Origin: Methanosarcina sp. 2.H.T.1A.6
Lineage (GTDB): Archaea; Halobacteriota; Methanosarcinia; Methanosarcinales; Methanosarcinaceae
Length of the DNA stretch: 64,000 nt
Direction: 5' to 3'
Assembly (NCBI RefSeq): GCF_000979455.1
Contig: NZ_JJOY01000030.1
Coordinates: 1 to 64,000, forward strand
Under the pieces are notes generated by a model. The model searched no databases. It saw nothing but the letters and a program-made list of their open reading frames with translations, and was not told where the DNA came from. Below, piece by piece: positions 54,957-63,948 of this stretch. Position numbers and translations under genes: made by a program. How positions within the stretch are numbered: position 1 is the first letter of the stretch; the number at the start of each line of letters is the position of its first letter.

Positions 54957-55481
54957 ATGGATGCAAAAATGAAAGGCATTGTAAGAGTTGTGCTATACGA
55001 TCCTGAGTGGAAAAACGAATTCTTGAAAATAAAAGCGATGATTGTTGATTGTGCTGGTGACCTTTTAATTGGTGTTGAGCATGTAGGAAGCACAGCGGTT
55101 AAAGGTCTTGCCTCAAAACCTATTATTGATATTGATGTGGTCATTGATTCGTATGATATTTTTCCGGCTGTAAAAGACAGGCTTTCAAAAATTGGGTTTG
55201 AACACGAAGGAAATTTGGGCGTTGAAGGCAGAGAAGCTTTCAAAAGAACCTTTGTAGATGATTTCATGCCATACCATATGTACGTATGTCCGAAGAATGG
55301 TAAAGGTCATCTTGAGCATATTGCTTTTCGTGATTATTTAAGGAATCATCCGGAAGCTGTGAAAGCTTATGGGGAACTCAAAATGAGATTAGCTGAACAG
55401 TTCAGGACTGATATTATAAGTTATGTAAATGCAAAGCATGAATTTGTACAAAACATTCTTGAAAAAACAAATGATCCCTGA
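54957..55481 (+). CDS. GrpB/UPF0157 family nucleotidyltransferase-like protein
   Basis: A 174-residue protein of the GrpB (UPF0157) family, a small nucleotidyltransferase-fold group of unknown function. The family core is visible as VEHVGSTAVKGLASKPIIDI and DVVIDSYDIF, and then YHMYVCPKNGKGHLEHIAFRDYLRNHPE in parts, with the helix near the C-terminus. The ATG at 54957 has GGGG nine bases upstream; an 18-codon in-frame extension is unlikely. Most members are bacterial, so this copy was probably acquired from bacteria. It follows the methyltransferase by about 90 bases, on the same strand. Confidence 0.88.
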   Translation: MDAKMKGIVRVVLYDPEWKNEFLKIKAMIVDCAGDLLIGVEHVGSTAVKGLASKPIIDIDVVIDSYDIFPAVKDRLSKIGFEHEGNLGVEGREAFKRTFVDDFMPYHMYVCPKNGKGHLEHIAFRDYLRNHPEAVKAYGELKMRLAEQFRTDIISYVNAKHEFVQNILEKTNDP

Positions 55482-55515
55482 ATGAAGAATTTGCTTATTT
55501 GTTATTTGCGTTAGC

Positions 55516-55638
55516 GGGCAATATACAGCGTTTTTGAATGACGAGGAGTTTGTCCTTAATCAGGGGGACGAATTATTCATCCCGAAAGGAACAGAACAGT
55601 GGGAAAAGATAACTTCTTACTCACTTCAGCAATTTTAG
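55516..55638 (+). pseudogene. cupin domain remnant
   Basis: A 40-codon run encodes FLNDEEFVLNQGDELFIPKG and TEQWEKI before a stop. NQGDELFIPKGTEQW is the second half of a cupin motif (G-D-x6-P-x-G). The preceding cupin strand set and a start codon are missing. It follows GrpB by 35 bases. It is a gene fragment, not a functional protein. Confidence 0.6.
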
Positions 55639-55692
55639 ATTCTCCTTTTTTCACCCTCTTACCATTTCCCAGCATGTTCCATCAAGCCATAT

Positions 55693-56217
55693 TCAGGATA
55701 GATTCCGGCGGATATTGATTACTAAGAACACCACTACCACAACAAATCCGATAGTAATTACTAGGGTCAAAATATGATGCTGTGCAAAACTATTAAAGAA
55801 GGACGTGAGTGCAAGTCCGACAAAAGTAATCGCGATTACATAGTAATTTTTATGCCTTGCATTAGAACGATATAATTTCAAATTATTATTTATGAGTTCA
55901 TTGCCTTCTCGATATCCTATCATGCCGCCCCTATGTACCAACCTTCTATGGTGAAATAACACCAGCAAATTAAAAATTGAGATTAAAAAAGCCATGAGCA
56001 TACAAAAAAAAGAAAAAGAGATGTGACGGGAACCAAGGGCTTCAAGGATGTTAGGGACTCCTCTGCCGAAAATGAAAGAAAGAGCTGTAACAGAAAAACC
56101 GAATACTGTAAATGTCAGGAGCATCAGCGAGTAAAATCGATCCATAATTTTGTTTTGTTCATCGAATAGATCTTTTTCAACATTTCTTTGTATAGTTTGG
56201 ACTTCATCCTCTTCCAT
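55693..56217 (-). CDS. four-TM membrane protein of unknown function
   Basis: A 174-residue protein with a short charged N-terminus (VQTIQRNVEKDLFDEQNKIM), then hydrophobic helices near 28-50 (SLMLLTFTVFGFSVTALSFI), 68-90 (FCMLMAFLISIFNLLVLF), 125-145 and 150-170. The middle loop is basic (HHRRLVHRGG). This topology, two hairpins around a hydrophilic loop, resembles SLATT-like membrane effector proteins of prokaryotic conflict systems, but I see no sequence proof. It is divergent from the transglutaminase-like gene at 56367. Function unknown. Confidence 0.6.
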   Translation of the reverse strand: MEEDEVQTIQRNVEKDLFDEQNKIMDRFYSLMLLTFTVFGFSVTALSFIFGRGVPNILEALGSRHISFSFFCMLMAFLISIFNLLVLFHHRRLVHRGGMIGYREGNELINNNLKLYRSNARHKNYYVIAITFVGLALTSFFNSFAQHHILTLVITIGFVVVVVFLVINIRRNLS

Positions 56218-56366
56218 ACCCTTGCCCCCTACCTCAATATCTCCCTTAAATTCAGAAAAATCGCAGCATTTATGGAATATTTATGGACGGTGGACAATAA
56301 AAAAGTAGTCCCGTATTAGCTTAAATTTTATACAGGATTTGTATTATTCATTTACAGGTGGCCAAA

Positions 56367-56990
56367 ATGCACGCTGAAAGCAATAATCTTCAGGATTACC
56401 TCAAAAAGAGTGAGGTCATAGATTATGACCATAAGCTGATTGTTGAGAAATGTCTTGAATTACGGAAAGGTGTTAAAGAGGAAGACGAACTCGGCCTGAT
56501 CAGGAAAATCTATGAATTTGTCCGGGATGACGTTCATCATTCGGGGGACGTCGGTACACAGGAGGTCACCTGTAAGGCATCGGAGGTTCTGGAAGCCGGG
56601 CACGGGATCTGCTGTGCTAAATCTCACCTGCTTGCAGCCATGCTGAGATATTTCGGGATACCGACAGGGTTCTGCTATCAGAAACTTTGTTCAGGTCAGG
56701 AAGGCATTAACAGGAAAGTCCTGCACGGCTTGAACGCTGTATATTTAAAAGACTTAAACAAATGGGTCAGGCTGGATGCAAGAGGAAATAAGCCGGGTGT
56801 TGACGCTCAGTTTTCCATAGAGGGAGAGAAAATTGCCTGGCCGGTAAATGAAGAGCGCGGGGAAGAAGACCATCCGGTAATATTCGTAGAGCCGAATCCG
56901 ACTGTCGTTGAGATATTAAAGAAAAGTAATAACAGGAAAGAGATGTGGGCGCAGTGGGATCTTGGGCTGAAACACCTGTTTCGAGATTAA
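56367..56990 (+). CDS. transglutaminase-like cysteine peptidase domain protein
   Basis: A 207-residue protein with a transglutaminase/protease-like fold. The catalytic triad is visible: Cys82 in GHGICCAKSHLLAAMLRYFG (79-98), His120 in VLHGLNAVYL and Asp137 in WVRLDARGN. Such archaeal and bacterial domains are peptidases or amidases; transamidation is rare. ATG 56367 is preferred because AGGTGG lies five bases upstream. No signal peptide is present, so it acts in the cytoplasm. The rest of the protein has no extra domain. The substrate is unknown. Confidence 0.85.
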   Translation: MHAESNNLQDYLKKSEVIDYDHKLIVEKCLELRKGVKEEDELGLIRKIYEFVRDDVHHSGDVGTQEVTCKASEVLEAGHGICCAKSHLLAAMLRYFGIPTGFCYQKLCSGQEGINRKVLHGLNAVYLKDLNKWVRLDARGNKPGVDAQFSIEGEKIAWPVNEERGEEDHPVIFVEPNPTVVEILKKSNNRKEMWAQWDLGLKHLFRD

Positions 56991-57163
56991 AAATTAATTC
57001 TAGGAAGATAGTTATTATCCATCCGAATGTAACTTCAGCTTCGAAAAACTCAACACGTAAATAAAGAATAGCATCACACAAAATGATATAGGGCTGATGA
57101 ATTATAAATTTATAAAATGTGCGGCTCTAAAATGCCACACCACAAAAATTTTATATAAACCTA

Positions 57164-58165
57164 TTAGAAGCTTTTAAGTTCAACTGCTTTTTTGAAAGCT
57201 TTTAACGCTTCTACAGATTCGCCTAACTTATACAGAGCATCTGCCTTATTGCCCCATGCATCTGCGAATTGAGGATTAATCTCTATTGCTTTATCGTATA
57301 CTACTACTGCTTCCTCATAATTTCCCAGATTATATAGAGCATTTCCTTTGTTGAACCAAGCAGCGTAAAACTGTGGATTAATCTCTGTTACTTTCTCATA
57401 AGCCTCTATTGCTTCCTCATACTTTCCTAATTTCGAAAGTAAATTTCCTTTATTATACCAGGCCTCAAAGAACTGAGGATTAACCTCTGTCGCTTTCTCA
57501 TAAGCCTCTAGCGCTTCCTCTGATTTGCCTAAACTGTTAAGTGTACTTCCTTTGTTGTACCAAGCCTTTGCGTATTGAGGGTTGATTTCTATTGCTTTCT
57601 CATATGCTTCAATTTCTTCCTCAGTATTTCTTAAATATCCAAGAGCAATACCTTTGTTACTCCATGCTTCAAAATATTGGGGGTTGATTTCTATTGCTTT
57701 CTCATAAGCTTCTATAGCTTCTTCATGTTTGCTTAATATTACAAGGCAATTTCCTTTATTGCCCCAGGCGCCATAGTATTGAGGATCGTTTTTTATTGCT
57801 TCCTCATATGCATATATTGCTTCCTCATACTCGCATAAATCATAAAGAACATTCCCTTTATTAAACCAACTGTCTGAATTTTGTGGATCTATTTCTATTG
57901 CTTTATCGTAAGCTTCTATTGCTTCCTCATAGTTGCCCGAATCATACAGATCATTCCCTTTATTGAGCATTGCAGTTGCATTTACATTGCTGGAATTAAC
58001 ATCATCAGAGTATTTTGGAATCTCTCCTACTACTTCTTCCCTAGATCCCCCTACAGATTCTTCTTCAGCAGATTCTTCCACATCGGAATCAATACATCCT
58101 GCAAATAGAATCATTACCAATATAGCAAAATAAAAAATAAATTTCAGATTCAATCGATTTAACAT
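57164..58165 (-). CDS. TPR-repeat lipoprotein
   Basis: A 333-residue surface lipoprotein with a signal peptide ending in the lipobox LFAGC (Cys24), a Glu/Ser-rich linker (residues 25-65) and eight tandem TPR units from residue 66 to 333. The units have a 34-residue period and the pattern AWxNKGNxLxxLGxYEEAIEAYxKAIEINPQ (in parts). The repeats are almost identical, so recent internal duplication is likely. TPRs bind peptides; the partner is unknown. It has no operon neighbour and no adjacent partner gene. Confidence 0.9.
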   Translation of the reverse strand: MLNRLNLKFIFYFAILVMILFAGCIDSDVEESAEEESVGGSREEVVGEIPKYSDDVNSSNVNATAMLNKGNDLYDSGNYEEAIEAYDKAIEIDPQNSDSWFNKGNVLYDLCEYEEAIYAYEEAIKNDPQYYGAWGNKGNCLVILSKHEEAIEAYEKAIEINPQYFEAWSNKGIALGYLRNTEEEIEAYEKAIEINPQYAKAWYNKGSTLNSLGKSEEALEAYEKATEVNPQFFEAWYNKGNLLSKLGKYEEAIEAYEKVTEINPQFYAAWFNKGNALYNLGNYEEAVVVYDKAIEINPQFADAWGNKADALYKLGESVEALKAFKKAVELKSF

Positions 58166-58628
58166 ACTAAAAAAATAAAAGTTAATATTTAAATTTATTT
58201 TGGCTAAGATGGTAACATAAATTTTATTTTGAACTTCAATTTACCCCTCAGAAAATTTACAGCTATTTATCTCTATCCTGCTTTGACAGATTCTACTAAT
58301 TAGTACAGTAATTCCTTACAAAAAATGCATTGCTTCGGTACATCATATCTAAGAAATGAAACACGTCAGAAATCATAAAACACAAGACAAAACTTTGAAT
58401 TGTATGAAGAAAATAGAAGTATGAAGTTCATTTATACATTATAATCTATATGCTTCTGTTAAACTAGGATTCTATAGCAAATTCAAGATAAAAAACAATA
58501 GATATCTAGCTGATTTATAACTGAATTATTTTCAATCATTTTTCTTATTTTAGTTTCTGATGAATGCGGTTACGATATAAACTGACCTCAAAACTCAAAA
58601 TATTTCTATGAGTTTCAAACACGAATTC
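58166..58628. other. AT-rich spacer
   Basis: A 463-base spacer holding the promoter of the TPR lipoprotein gene in its left part. No gene, repeat or RNA structure is recognisable. Confidence 0.5.
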
Positions 58629-59309
58629 TTAAATCCAGCCTTTCAATTCCAGATACTCGAAGGCTTCTACTGCCCCTTCCCCAAATGAGGCTTCTGTCAC
58701 GTAATTGGCAGCTTCCTTTATTTTTTCATCGCCGTTTGCAACCGCAATCCCGAAACCGGCAGCCTCAAACAGTTCAACATCATTTGCAGAATCCCCTATT
58801 GCCACAAAGTCCGAAGCTTCGAGTCCCATCATTCCTGCAAGCTTCCGGAGGCCTGAGCCTTTGTCGATCTTGGTGCTTTTGATGTGGACTGCGTATTTGG
58901 TGTCAACCATTTCGACATCGAAGGGCTGGGTTTTCAGGAGGGCTCTGGCTTTTTCGAGGTCAAAGTTCCGGCGGAGGGCGATTTCGGTTTTCCGGTAGAA
59001 AGGGTCGAGTTTGGTGAGCTGGAAATGTTCGGAGAGGAAAGAAAAGGCTTTTTCACATTCTTCCAGGCTTTCTTCAAAAGTGCCGTTCAGATCGTAGCGG
59101 ACGGTAACCGCGCCTCCGTTTTCGGCGATCACAGCCCCGTCCAGGCCTATAAGCTTTGATGTTGTCCTTGCATAACAGAGGATGTTGCCTGTGGCAAGAA
59201 CTACCGGAACTTTAAGGGAACGGATTTTTTTGACGGCTCCAAGGTGGAGTTCCCTGTTTTCGCAGGTAATTGTCCCGTCAATGTCAACGACAATAGCTTT
59301 GAATTTCAT
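58629..59309 (-). CDS. phosphoglycolate phosphatase (archaeal HAD type)
   Basis: A 226-residue HAD-superfamily phosphatase that removes phosphate from 2-phosphoglycolate; archaeal members are homologous to the Thermoplasma PGP. The nucleophile motif DIDGTIT (Asp9, Asp11) starts the core, ATGNILCYARTTSKLIGL is the second block and KIDKGSGL holds the third Lys. The C-terminal motif VAIGDSANDVELFEAAG binds Mg2+. The ATG at 59309 (MKFKAIVVD) gives a family-like start. It lies 66 bases downstream of the radA stop codon on the same strand. Confidence 0.88.
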   Translation of the reverse strand: MKFKAIVVDIDGTITCENRELHLGAVKKIRSLKVPVVLATGNILCYARTTSKLIGLDGAVIAENGGAVTVRYDLNGTFEESLEECEKAFSFLSEHFQLTKLDPFYRKTEIALRRNFDLEKARALLKTQPFDVEMVDTKYAVHIKSTKIDKGSGLRKLAGMMGLEASDFVAIGDSANDVELFEAAGFGIAVANGDEKIKEAANYVTEASFGEGAVEAFEYLELKGWI

Positions 59310-59375
59310 TAAAAAGATATGGGAACGGGGAGATAAAATGTTTCCCCATTCATAGTTATTAATTGATTTCAACCT

Positions 59376-60353
59376 TCACTGGTCAGTAATTCCGGCTGTG
59401 GTGACTGCAACAACAGCTTCCCCTTCGGGCAGGTTGGGGGAGTCTACCAGGCGGATAATTCTCTTTTCTCCTTTGGACTTCCGGAGGTAGAGTCTGAAGG
59501 TTGCCGTGTGTCCCACAATATGTCCTCCGACAGGCCTTGTGGGGTCACCAAAGAAGGCATCTGGTTTTGCCATGACCTGATTTGTAACAACCACGCAGGC
59601 ATTGAACAGATCTCCGAAGCGGAGCAGGCCGTGCATATGCTTATTTAGCTTTTGCTGCCTGTCTGCAAGGGTTCCCCTTCCTACATATTCAGCTCTGAAG
59701 TGAGCCATAAGAGAGTCAACGATCAACAGGCGAACGGGTTTTCCCATTTCCTTGAGCTCGTTTGCCAGGTCTGTTGCAGAGTCTACAAGAAGTATCTGGT
59801 GATTGGAATTGTATGCCCTGGCAACATGGATGTTCTGCAGGAATTCTTCAGGATTAAGTTCCATTCCGTACTTCTCGGAAAGCCCCTTTACCATCTGGGT
59901 GATCCTTTCCGGCCTGAAGGTATTTTCAGTGTCGATTATAATGACGGACCCGCCGAGACCTCCGTGTTCCCGGTCCATCTGGACATTCACTGCGAGCTGG
60001 TGAGCCACCTGGGTCTTTCCGGAACCGAATTCTCCGTACAGTTCGGTAATAGCCTGGGTTTCTATGCCCCCGCCCATCATTTCGTCAAATTCCGTACAAC
60101 CGGTAGTCAGCTTGCCTACAAGTTTCCTTCTTTCAAGCACAATATCTCCGGTTTCAAATCCCCCGATATCAGCAGCCTGCCTTGCAGCATTGATGATTTT
60201 TGCGGCAGTCGATTCCCCTATTTCGGCTGTAGTTGCAAGTTCAGAAGGAGAGGCTACGGCCACTGCTTCAATTGTGTTAAATCCGGCTTCTTTGAGTTTT
60301 TCTGCAGTTGCAGGGCCAACTCCTGGCAGGTCTTCAAGTGCTATTTCGCTCAT
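59376..60353 (-). CDS. radA: DNA repair and recombination protein RadA
   Basis: A 325-residue archaeal recombinase that forms filaments on single-stranded DNA for homologous recombination. The N-terminal helix-hairpin-helix domain is [17 protein letters not shown]. The ATPase core has Walker A GEFGSGKT (107-114), Walker [13 protein letters not shown], and the L2/[11 protein letters not shown] region. AGGAG lies seven bases before the ATG at 60353. A TATA box (60421-60428 on the plus strand; reverse complement TATATATA) is about 68 bases upstream of the start codon. Normal length for the family. Confidence 0.97.
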   Translation of the reverse strand: MSEIALEDLPGVGPATAEKLKEAGFNTIEAVAVASPSELATTAEIGESTAAKIINAARQAADIGGFETGDIVLERRKLVGKLTTGCTEFDEMMGGGIETQAITELYGEFGSGKTQVAHQLAVNVQMDREHGGLGGSVIIIDTENTFRPERITQMVKGLSEKYGMELNPEEFLQNIHVARAYNSNHQILLVDSATDLANELKEMGKPVRLLIVDSLMAHFRAEYVGRGTLADRQQKLNKHMHGLLRFGDLFNACVVVTNQVMAKPDAFFGDPTRPVGGHIVGHTATFRLYLRKSKGEKRIIRLVDSPNLPEGEAVVAVTTAGITDQ

Positions 60354-60420
60354 TACAGATTCTCCTAGATGCACATGTTTGTATAAGGTGCATGACAGTT
60401 GCTTCACTATGGTTTGCAGG

Positions 60421-60429
60421 TATATATAG
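60421..60429 (-). promoter_or_regulatory. TATA box of radA
   Basis: The minus strand reads CTATATATA at this position, 68 bases upstream of the radA start codon, leaving a leader of about 40 bases before the AGGAG site. Confidence 0.55.
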
Positions 60430-60628
60430 CTAGAGTAAGCGGGGTGAAAGTATTCAGAAGGCCCTGTAAAACGCAGTTATAATGCTGCAAAACCTGGCAA
60501 AAAGGAGGAAAATAAGAGGTATTTTTCTGACAGTTACACTTACAAAAGAAAGGAGAAAAATAAAGAAATCTTCCCGAAAACCGAAAAAAACCAAAACTTC
60601 TTTTTACTTTAGTAGATTATCACCCATC

Positions 60629-61093
60629 ATGCCAAAGGTCGCCTTAGGCGGTACGTTTCAGTATCTTCATGACGGACACGCCAGATTAATTGAAAAAGCG
60701 TTTGAAATAGCCGGGGGCGGAAAAGTCCACATAGGACTCACTTCGGACGAAATGTTACAAAAAAACCACAGCGTCGATATGTATGAAAACAGAAGGGGGC
60801 GGCTGCTGGAATACATAGAAAAAATGGGGGTTCCGAAAGAAAAATATGAGGTTACGAGGCTGAACGATCCCTACGGCCCGACTCTGGAAGAGGACTTTGA
60901 CTACATAGTAGTCTCCCCTGAGACCTATCCGGTTGCCCTGAAAATTAACGGCATCAGAAAGGAAAAGGGGAAAAAACTTCTTGAAATTGTGTACGTTGAA
61001 TATGTGATGGCTGAAGACGGGACCCCGATTTCATCCACACGGATTGCAAAAGGGGAGATTGACAGGCACGGCAGGCTAAAAAAAGAGATTTGA
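60629..61093 (+). CDS. coaD: phosphopantetheine adenylyltransferase (archaeal type)
   Basis: A 154-residue enzyme that adds AMP to 4'-phosphopantetheine in coenzyme A synthesis; the archaeal/eukaryotic-type protein differs from bacterial CoaD. The nucleotidyltransferase signature GGTFQYLHDGHARLI (7-21) holds the HxGH-type His, and GTPISSTRIAKGEI near the C-terminus is the ISSTR motif. The ATG at 60629 follows an A/T-rich leader, with no clear ribosome binding site. The in-frame upstream extension to 60482 is basic and not family-like. It is divergent from radA. Confidence 0.95.
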   Translation: MPKVALGGTFQYLHDGHARLIEKAFEIAGGGKVHIGLTSDEMLQKNHSVDMYENRRGRLLEYIEKMGVPKEKYEVTRLNDPYGPTLEEDFDYIVVSPETYPVALKINGIRKEKGKKLLEIVYVEYVMAEDGTPISSTRIAKGEIDRHGRLKKEI

Positions 61094-61168
61094 GGTCTGA
61101 ATAGCTGCATCTTTCAGGCATACCCCCTTAAAAAGGTATAAATCAAGACCGAATCATAAAGTGATAAC

Positions 61169-61501
61169 ATGTCCAGAGAATTTACACAAAAAGACATTGA
61201 GATTTTTAACAAGCTTGCCCCCGAAGCAGGAGGAAATCAGATCTCAAGGGAAGCGGGGCACCATTTTCCATTCATCCTGCGCCCGATATCACACAAGTTT
61301 GCCGAATCTCCGGAAGACTTCAGAGAAAGGCTAGAGAGGCTGAACGCGGAAGAACTTGACTACCTTGTGGGACTTGCCCTTGAAGGAAAGGAAGATGTCC
61401 AGTCCCTGGACGAAGACCTTGAGGAACTGGTGGCGGTAGTCGAGGAAAAGGTATCTCCGGAAAGGGCAAAGCAGTTAAAGGACTTTGTGGGAATTTTCTA
61501 A
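61169..61501 (+). CDS. small conserved archaeal protein, unknown function
   Basis: A 110-residue acidic protein, largely helical: DIEIFNKLAPEAGGNQISRE, HHFPFILRPISHKFAESPED, and ERLNAEELDYLVGLALEGKE, then an acidic helix region, VQSLDEDLEELVAVVEEKVSPE. It has no signal peptide or membrane helix. The pattern looks like a conserved methanogen protein, but I cannot name a family. It follows coaD by 75 bases on the same strand, so the two may be co-transcribed. Confidence 0.65.
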   Translation: MSREFTQKDIEIFNKLAPEAGGNQISREAGHHFPFILRPISHKFAESPEDFRERLERLNAEELDYLVGLALEGKEDVQSLDEDLEELVAVVEEKVSPERAKQLKDFVGIF

Positions 61502-61503
61502 AC

Positions 61504-61612
61504 AGGAAAAATATTCTAAAGGGGGATTCTGGAAAAAAGATCCTGAAAAGAAGTATTCTGGAAAAAAGTCTGGAAAAAAGTATTCTGGAAAGAAGTATCC
61601 TGAAAAGGGAAA
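61504..61612. repeat. purine-rich degenerate tandem repeat
   Basis: Irregular copies of ATTCTGGAAAAAAGT and its variants fill the gap between the 110-residue gene and the TIM-barrel gene. The unit is about 15 bases; the array has no open structure. Confidence 0.75.
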
Positions 61613-61623
61613 TTTTGAAAAAC

Positions 61624-62457
61624 ATGTCATCTGAAAAACTTTTATTTGGGACTGCAGGGGTTCCCAGAAGCGCAAAAGCCAGCAATAGTACTGCAGGAAT
61701 TGAGCGTGTCAGGGAACTGGGTCTCGACTGCATGGAACTGGAGTTCGTGCAGGGAGTACGCATGAGCGAAAAAGGTGCAGGAAATGTTCTGGAAACAGCC
61801 GGAAAAGAAAACATAGCCCTGAGCGTACATGCACCTTATTATATCAACCTGAACTCCCCGGAAAAAGAGAAATTAAAAGCCAGCATGGAAAGGATTTACA
61901 GGGCTTCAAAGATAGGCAGCCTCTGCGGAGCAGAGTCAATCGTACTGCACGCAGCCTTTTACCAGAAGAGCAGCAAGCAAGCTGTCTATGAGAATGTCTC
62001 AAAAGCCCTCAGAGAACTCACAGAACAGCTCCTGGATGAAGGGATACCTGCAGTCCTTCGTCCTGAGACCATGGGCAAACGTACCCAGTTTGGAACTCTT
62101 GAAGAAGTGCTTGCCTTAAGCGAAGAAATCGAAGGGGTTATGCCCTGCCTGGACTTTTCCCACATGCACGCAAGAGAAGGAAAGGAAAACTCCTATCCCG
62201 AATTTACGGCAATCCTCTCGAAAGTAGAAGATACTCTTGGAAAAGAAGGGCTTGAAAACATGCACATGCATGTTTCGGGAATAGAATATAACAGGAACGG
62301 GGAAAAGAGACACCTGGCCCTTAAAGAATCGGACTTTAATTATCCTGAACTTTTAAAAGCCCTAAAAGAATTCGAAGTTAGGGGACGGATCATTTGCGAA
62401 AGCCCTATCCTGGAAGAAGATGCGCTTCTACTCAAAACGACATATAAAGAAATATAA
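61624..62457 (+). CDS. endonuclease IV-like TIM-barrel protein
   Basis: A 277-residue protein with the TIM-barrel pattern of endonuclease IV/xylose isomerase-like enzymes: LFGTAGVPRSAKAS at the start, LSVHAPYYINLNSPEKEK (a metal-binding His), SIVLHAAFY, VLRPETMGKRTQFGTLEEVLAL, CLDFSHMHA (Asp, His), and MHMHVSGIEY plus ICESPILEEDAL. The His/Asp/Glu set is compatible with a trinuclear zinc site like that of AP endonuclease IV, so a DNA-repair role is likely but not proven. The ATG at 61624 is chosen; a TTG three codons upstream has GGGA near it. Confidence 0.8.
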   Translation: MSSEKLLFGTAGVPRSAKASNSTAGIERVRELGLDCMELEFVQGVRMSEKGAGNVLETAGKENIALSVHAPYYINLNSPEKEKLKASMERIYRASKIGSLCGAESIVLHAAFYQKSSKQAVYENVSKALRELTEQLLDEGIPAVLRPETMGKRTQFGTLEEVLALSEEIEGVMPCLDFSHMHAREGKENSYPEFTAILSKVEDTLGKEGLENMHMHVSGIEYNRNGEKRHLALKESDFNYPELLKALKEFEVRGRIICESPILEEDALLLKTTYKEI

Positions 62458-62459
62458 GG

Positions 62460-62585
62460 AAAGGGAAGAAAAAAGAAGGACAAAAAAGAAGGATGAAAAA
62501 GAAGGACAAAAAAGAAGGATGAAAAAGAAGGATGAAAAAGAAGGATGAAAAAGAAGGATGAAAAAGAAAGATGAAAAAGGAAAAA
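62460..62585. repeat. 13-base tandem repeat between convergent genes
   Basis: About nine copies of GAAGGATGAAAAA and GAAGGACAAAAAA stand between the stop codons of the TIM-barrel gene (+) and the cbiO-like gene (-). The purine strand runs in the plus direction. Confidence 0.9.
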
Positions 62586-62586
62586 A

Positions 62587-63948
62587 TCAGACCTTAAAAG
62601 CCTCAGGGTTACTATCCGTTTCTTCAGTCCATTTGCATCCGTCTTCCCTGTTAACCACGCCAACAGTAAATTCTATCCCGCTTTTTTCCACATACTCCCG
62701 GGTTCTTTTCAGAGCATGATCCACCATTCCGCCTGTTGTGAGGATAAGGCAGCGTTTTCCACAGAGGGCCATCAGGATCGACTTGTCTATAACGCCTGAG
62801 GTAACGTCCAGGCGGATTCCGTCCTGTTCGGCAAGAGTCTTGCTTTTCTTGCCCATTGCCCCCACAAAGGCAATTTCTCCATCTTTCAGGATCTGCCTGA
62901 TTTCTGGCAGGGAATAGCTATCAGTATCATAAAGCAGCACCCCACCAGCTTTTATCCCTTTGCGCTTCAGCTCAACAATAGCCCTGCCGTCAGGGTGGAT
63001 GTGCAGAACCGTGGCATTAACCGCTTCATAAGGAGAATGGGTCGCATATTCCCCATACATAACCCCGAGATTCAGGTTGTCGCCTTCCCGGACTCCGGGA
63101 GGGACCTCAACCCACATAAGATCAAGCGGCTTTAAAGTGTTGACAAGGTCAGGTATGCTTTTAGGGGAGTTTTTGCCGTATGCAAGTCCCCTCCTCTCAA
63201 TTTCATGATAAATTTCAAGGGTAGTGGGCTGGCGCAGACCTGTTTTTTTAAGAAGCTCCTGCTCTTTGAAGACCTCCACAGGTGTCCCCTGCCCTATAAG
63301 TTTGCTGTTTGACATGAGGAACACATAGTCGGACCAGCGGTAAGCCAGATCCACATCATGCGTGGAGATGATGATAGTGCTTCCGAATTGGTTAAATTCG
63401 TTGAGCAGATCCATTATTTCATCCGCACCCACCGGATCAAGATTTGAAAGAGGCTCATCAAGGACAATCACTTCAGGCTCCATAGCCATAACCCCTGCAA
63501 TTGCAACCCTCTTTTTCTGTCCTCCGCTGAGATGATGGGGGGGCTTGTCCTTCAGGCGGGAGAGCCCTACCTGTTCAATGGCTTGCTGTACGCAGGCATC
63601 GACCCTTTCTTTTGAGTAACCCAGGTTTGCAGGCCCGAAAGCTATATCCTGATACACTGTGGGAGCAAAGATCTGGTCATCGGAATTCTGAAAAACTATT
63701 CCTACGGATTTCCGGATTTCCCGGAGGGACTTTGAATCGTACTTAATAGGGGCTCCATGGAAGAGGATTTCACCCTCGTTTGGCTTTAAAGTCCCGTTCA
63801 GAAGCAGGAAAAGCGTGGACTTTCCGGAGCCGTTCTGCCCTACAAAGGCAATCTTTTTTCCTTTTTTGATCTCGATGTTTATATCCTGGACAGCTGCAGT
63901 CCCGTCCGGGTATGTGTATTTAAGGCCCCTGGTCTCAAGAATGATCAT
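62587..63948 (-). CDS. cbiO: CbiO-type cobalt/nickel ABC ATPase with C-terminal domain
   Basis: A 453-residue ATP-binding protein of an ECF/Cbi-type metal transporter. The ABC domain (residues 1-250) has Walker [10 protein letters not shown] (37-45), the Q-loop FQNSDDQIF, the signature LSGGQKKR, Walker [14 protein letters not shown] and [11 protein letters not shown]; this set resembles CbiO. The remaining 185 residues form an extra domain (about 265-453: [59 protein letters not shown]) not seen in standard CbiO. In Methanosarcina such transporters feed cobalt into corrinoid synthesis (inference). CbiM/Q partners would lie beyond 64000. GAGGT is nine bases before the ATG. Confidence 0.88.
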   Translation of the reverse strand: MIILETRGLKYTYPDGTAAVQDINIEIKKGKKIAFVGQNGSGKSTLFLLLNGTLKPNEGEILFHGAPIKYDSKSLREIRKSVGIVFQNSDDQIFAPTVYQDIAFGPANLGYSKERVDACVQQAIEQVGLSRLKDKPPHHLSGGQKKRVAIAGVMAMEPEVIVLDEPLSNLDPVGADEIMDLLNEFNQFGSTIIISTHDVDLAYRWSDYVFLMSNSKLIGQGTPVEVFKEQELLKKTGLRQPTTLEIYHEIERRGLAYGKNSPKSIPDLVNTLKPLDLMWVEVPPGVREGDNLNLGVMYGEYATHSPYEAVNATVLHIHPDGRAIVELKRKGIKAGGVLLYDTDSYSLPEIRQILKDGEIAFVGAMGKKSKTLAEQDGIRLDVTSGVIDKSILMALCGKRCLILTTGGMVDHALKRTREYVEKSGIEFTVGVVNREDGCKWTEETDSNPEAFKV

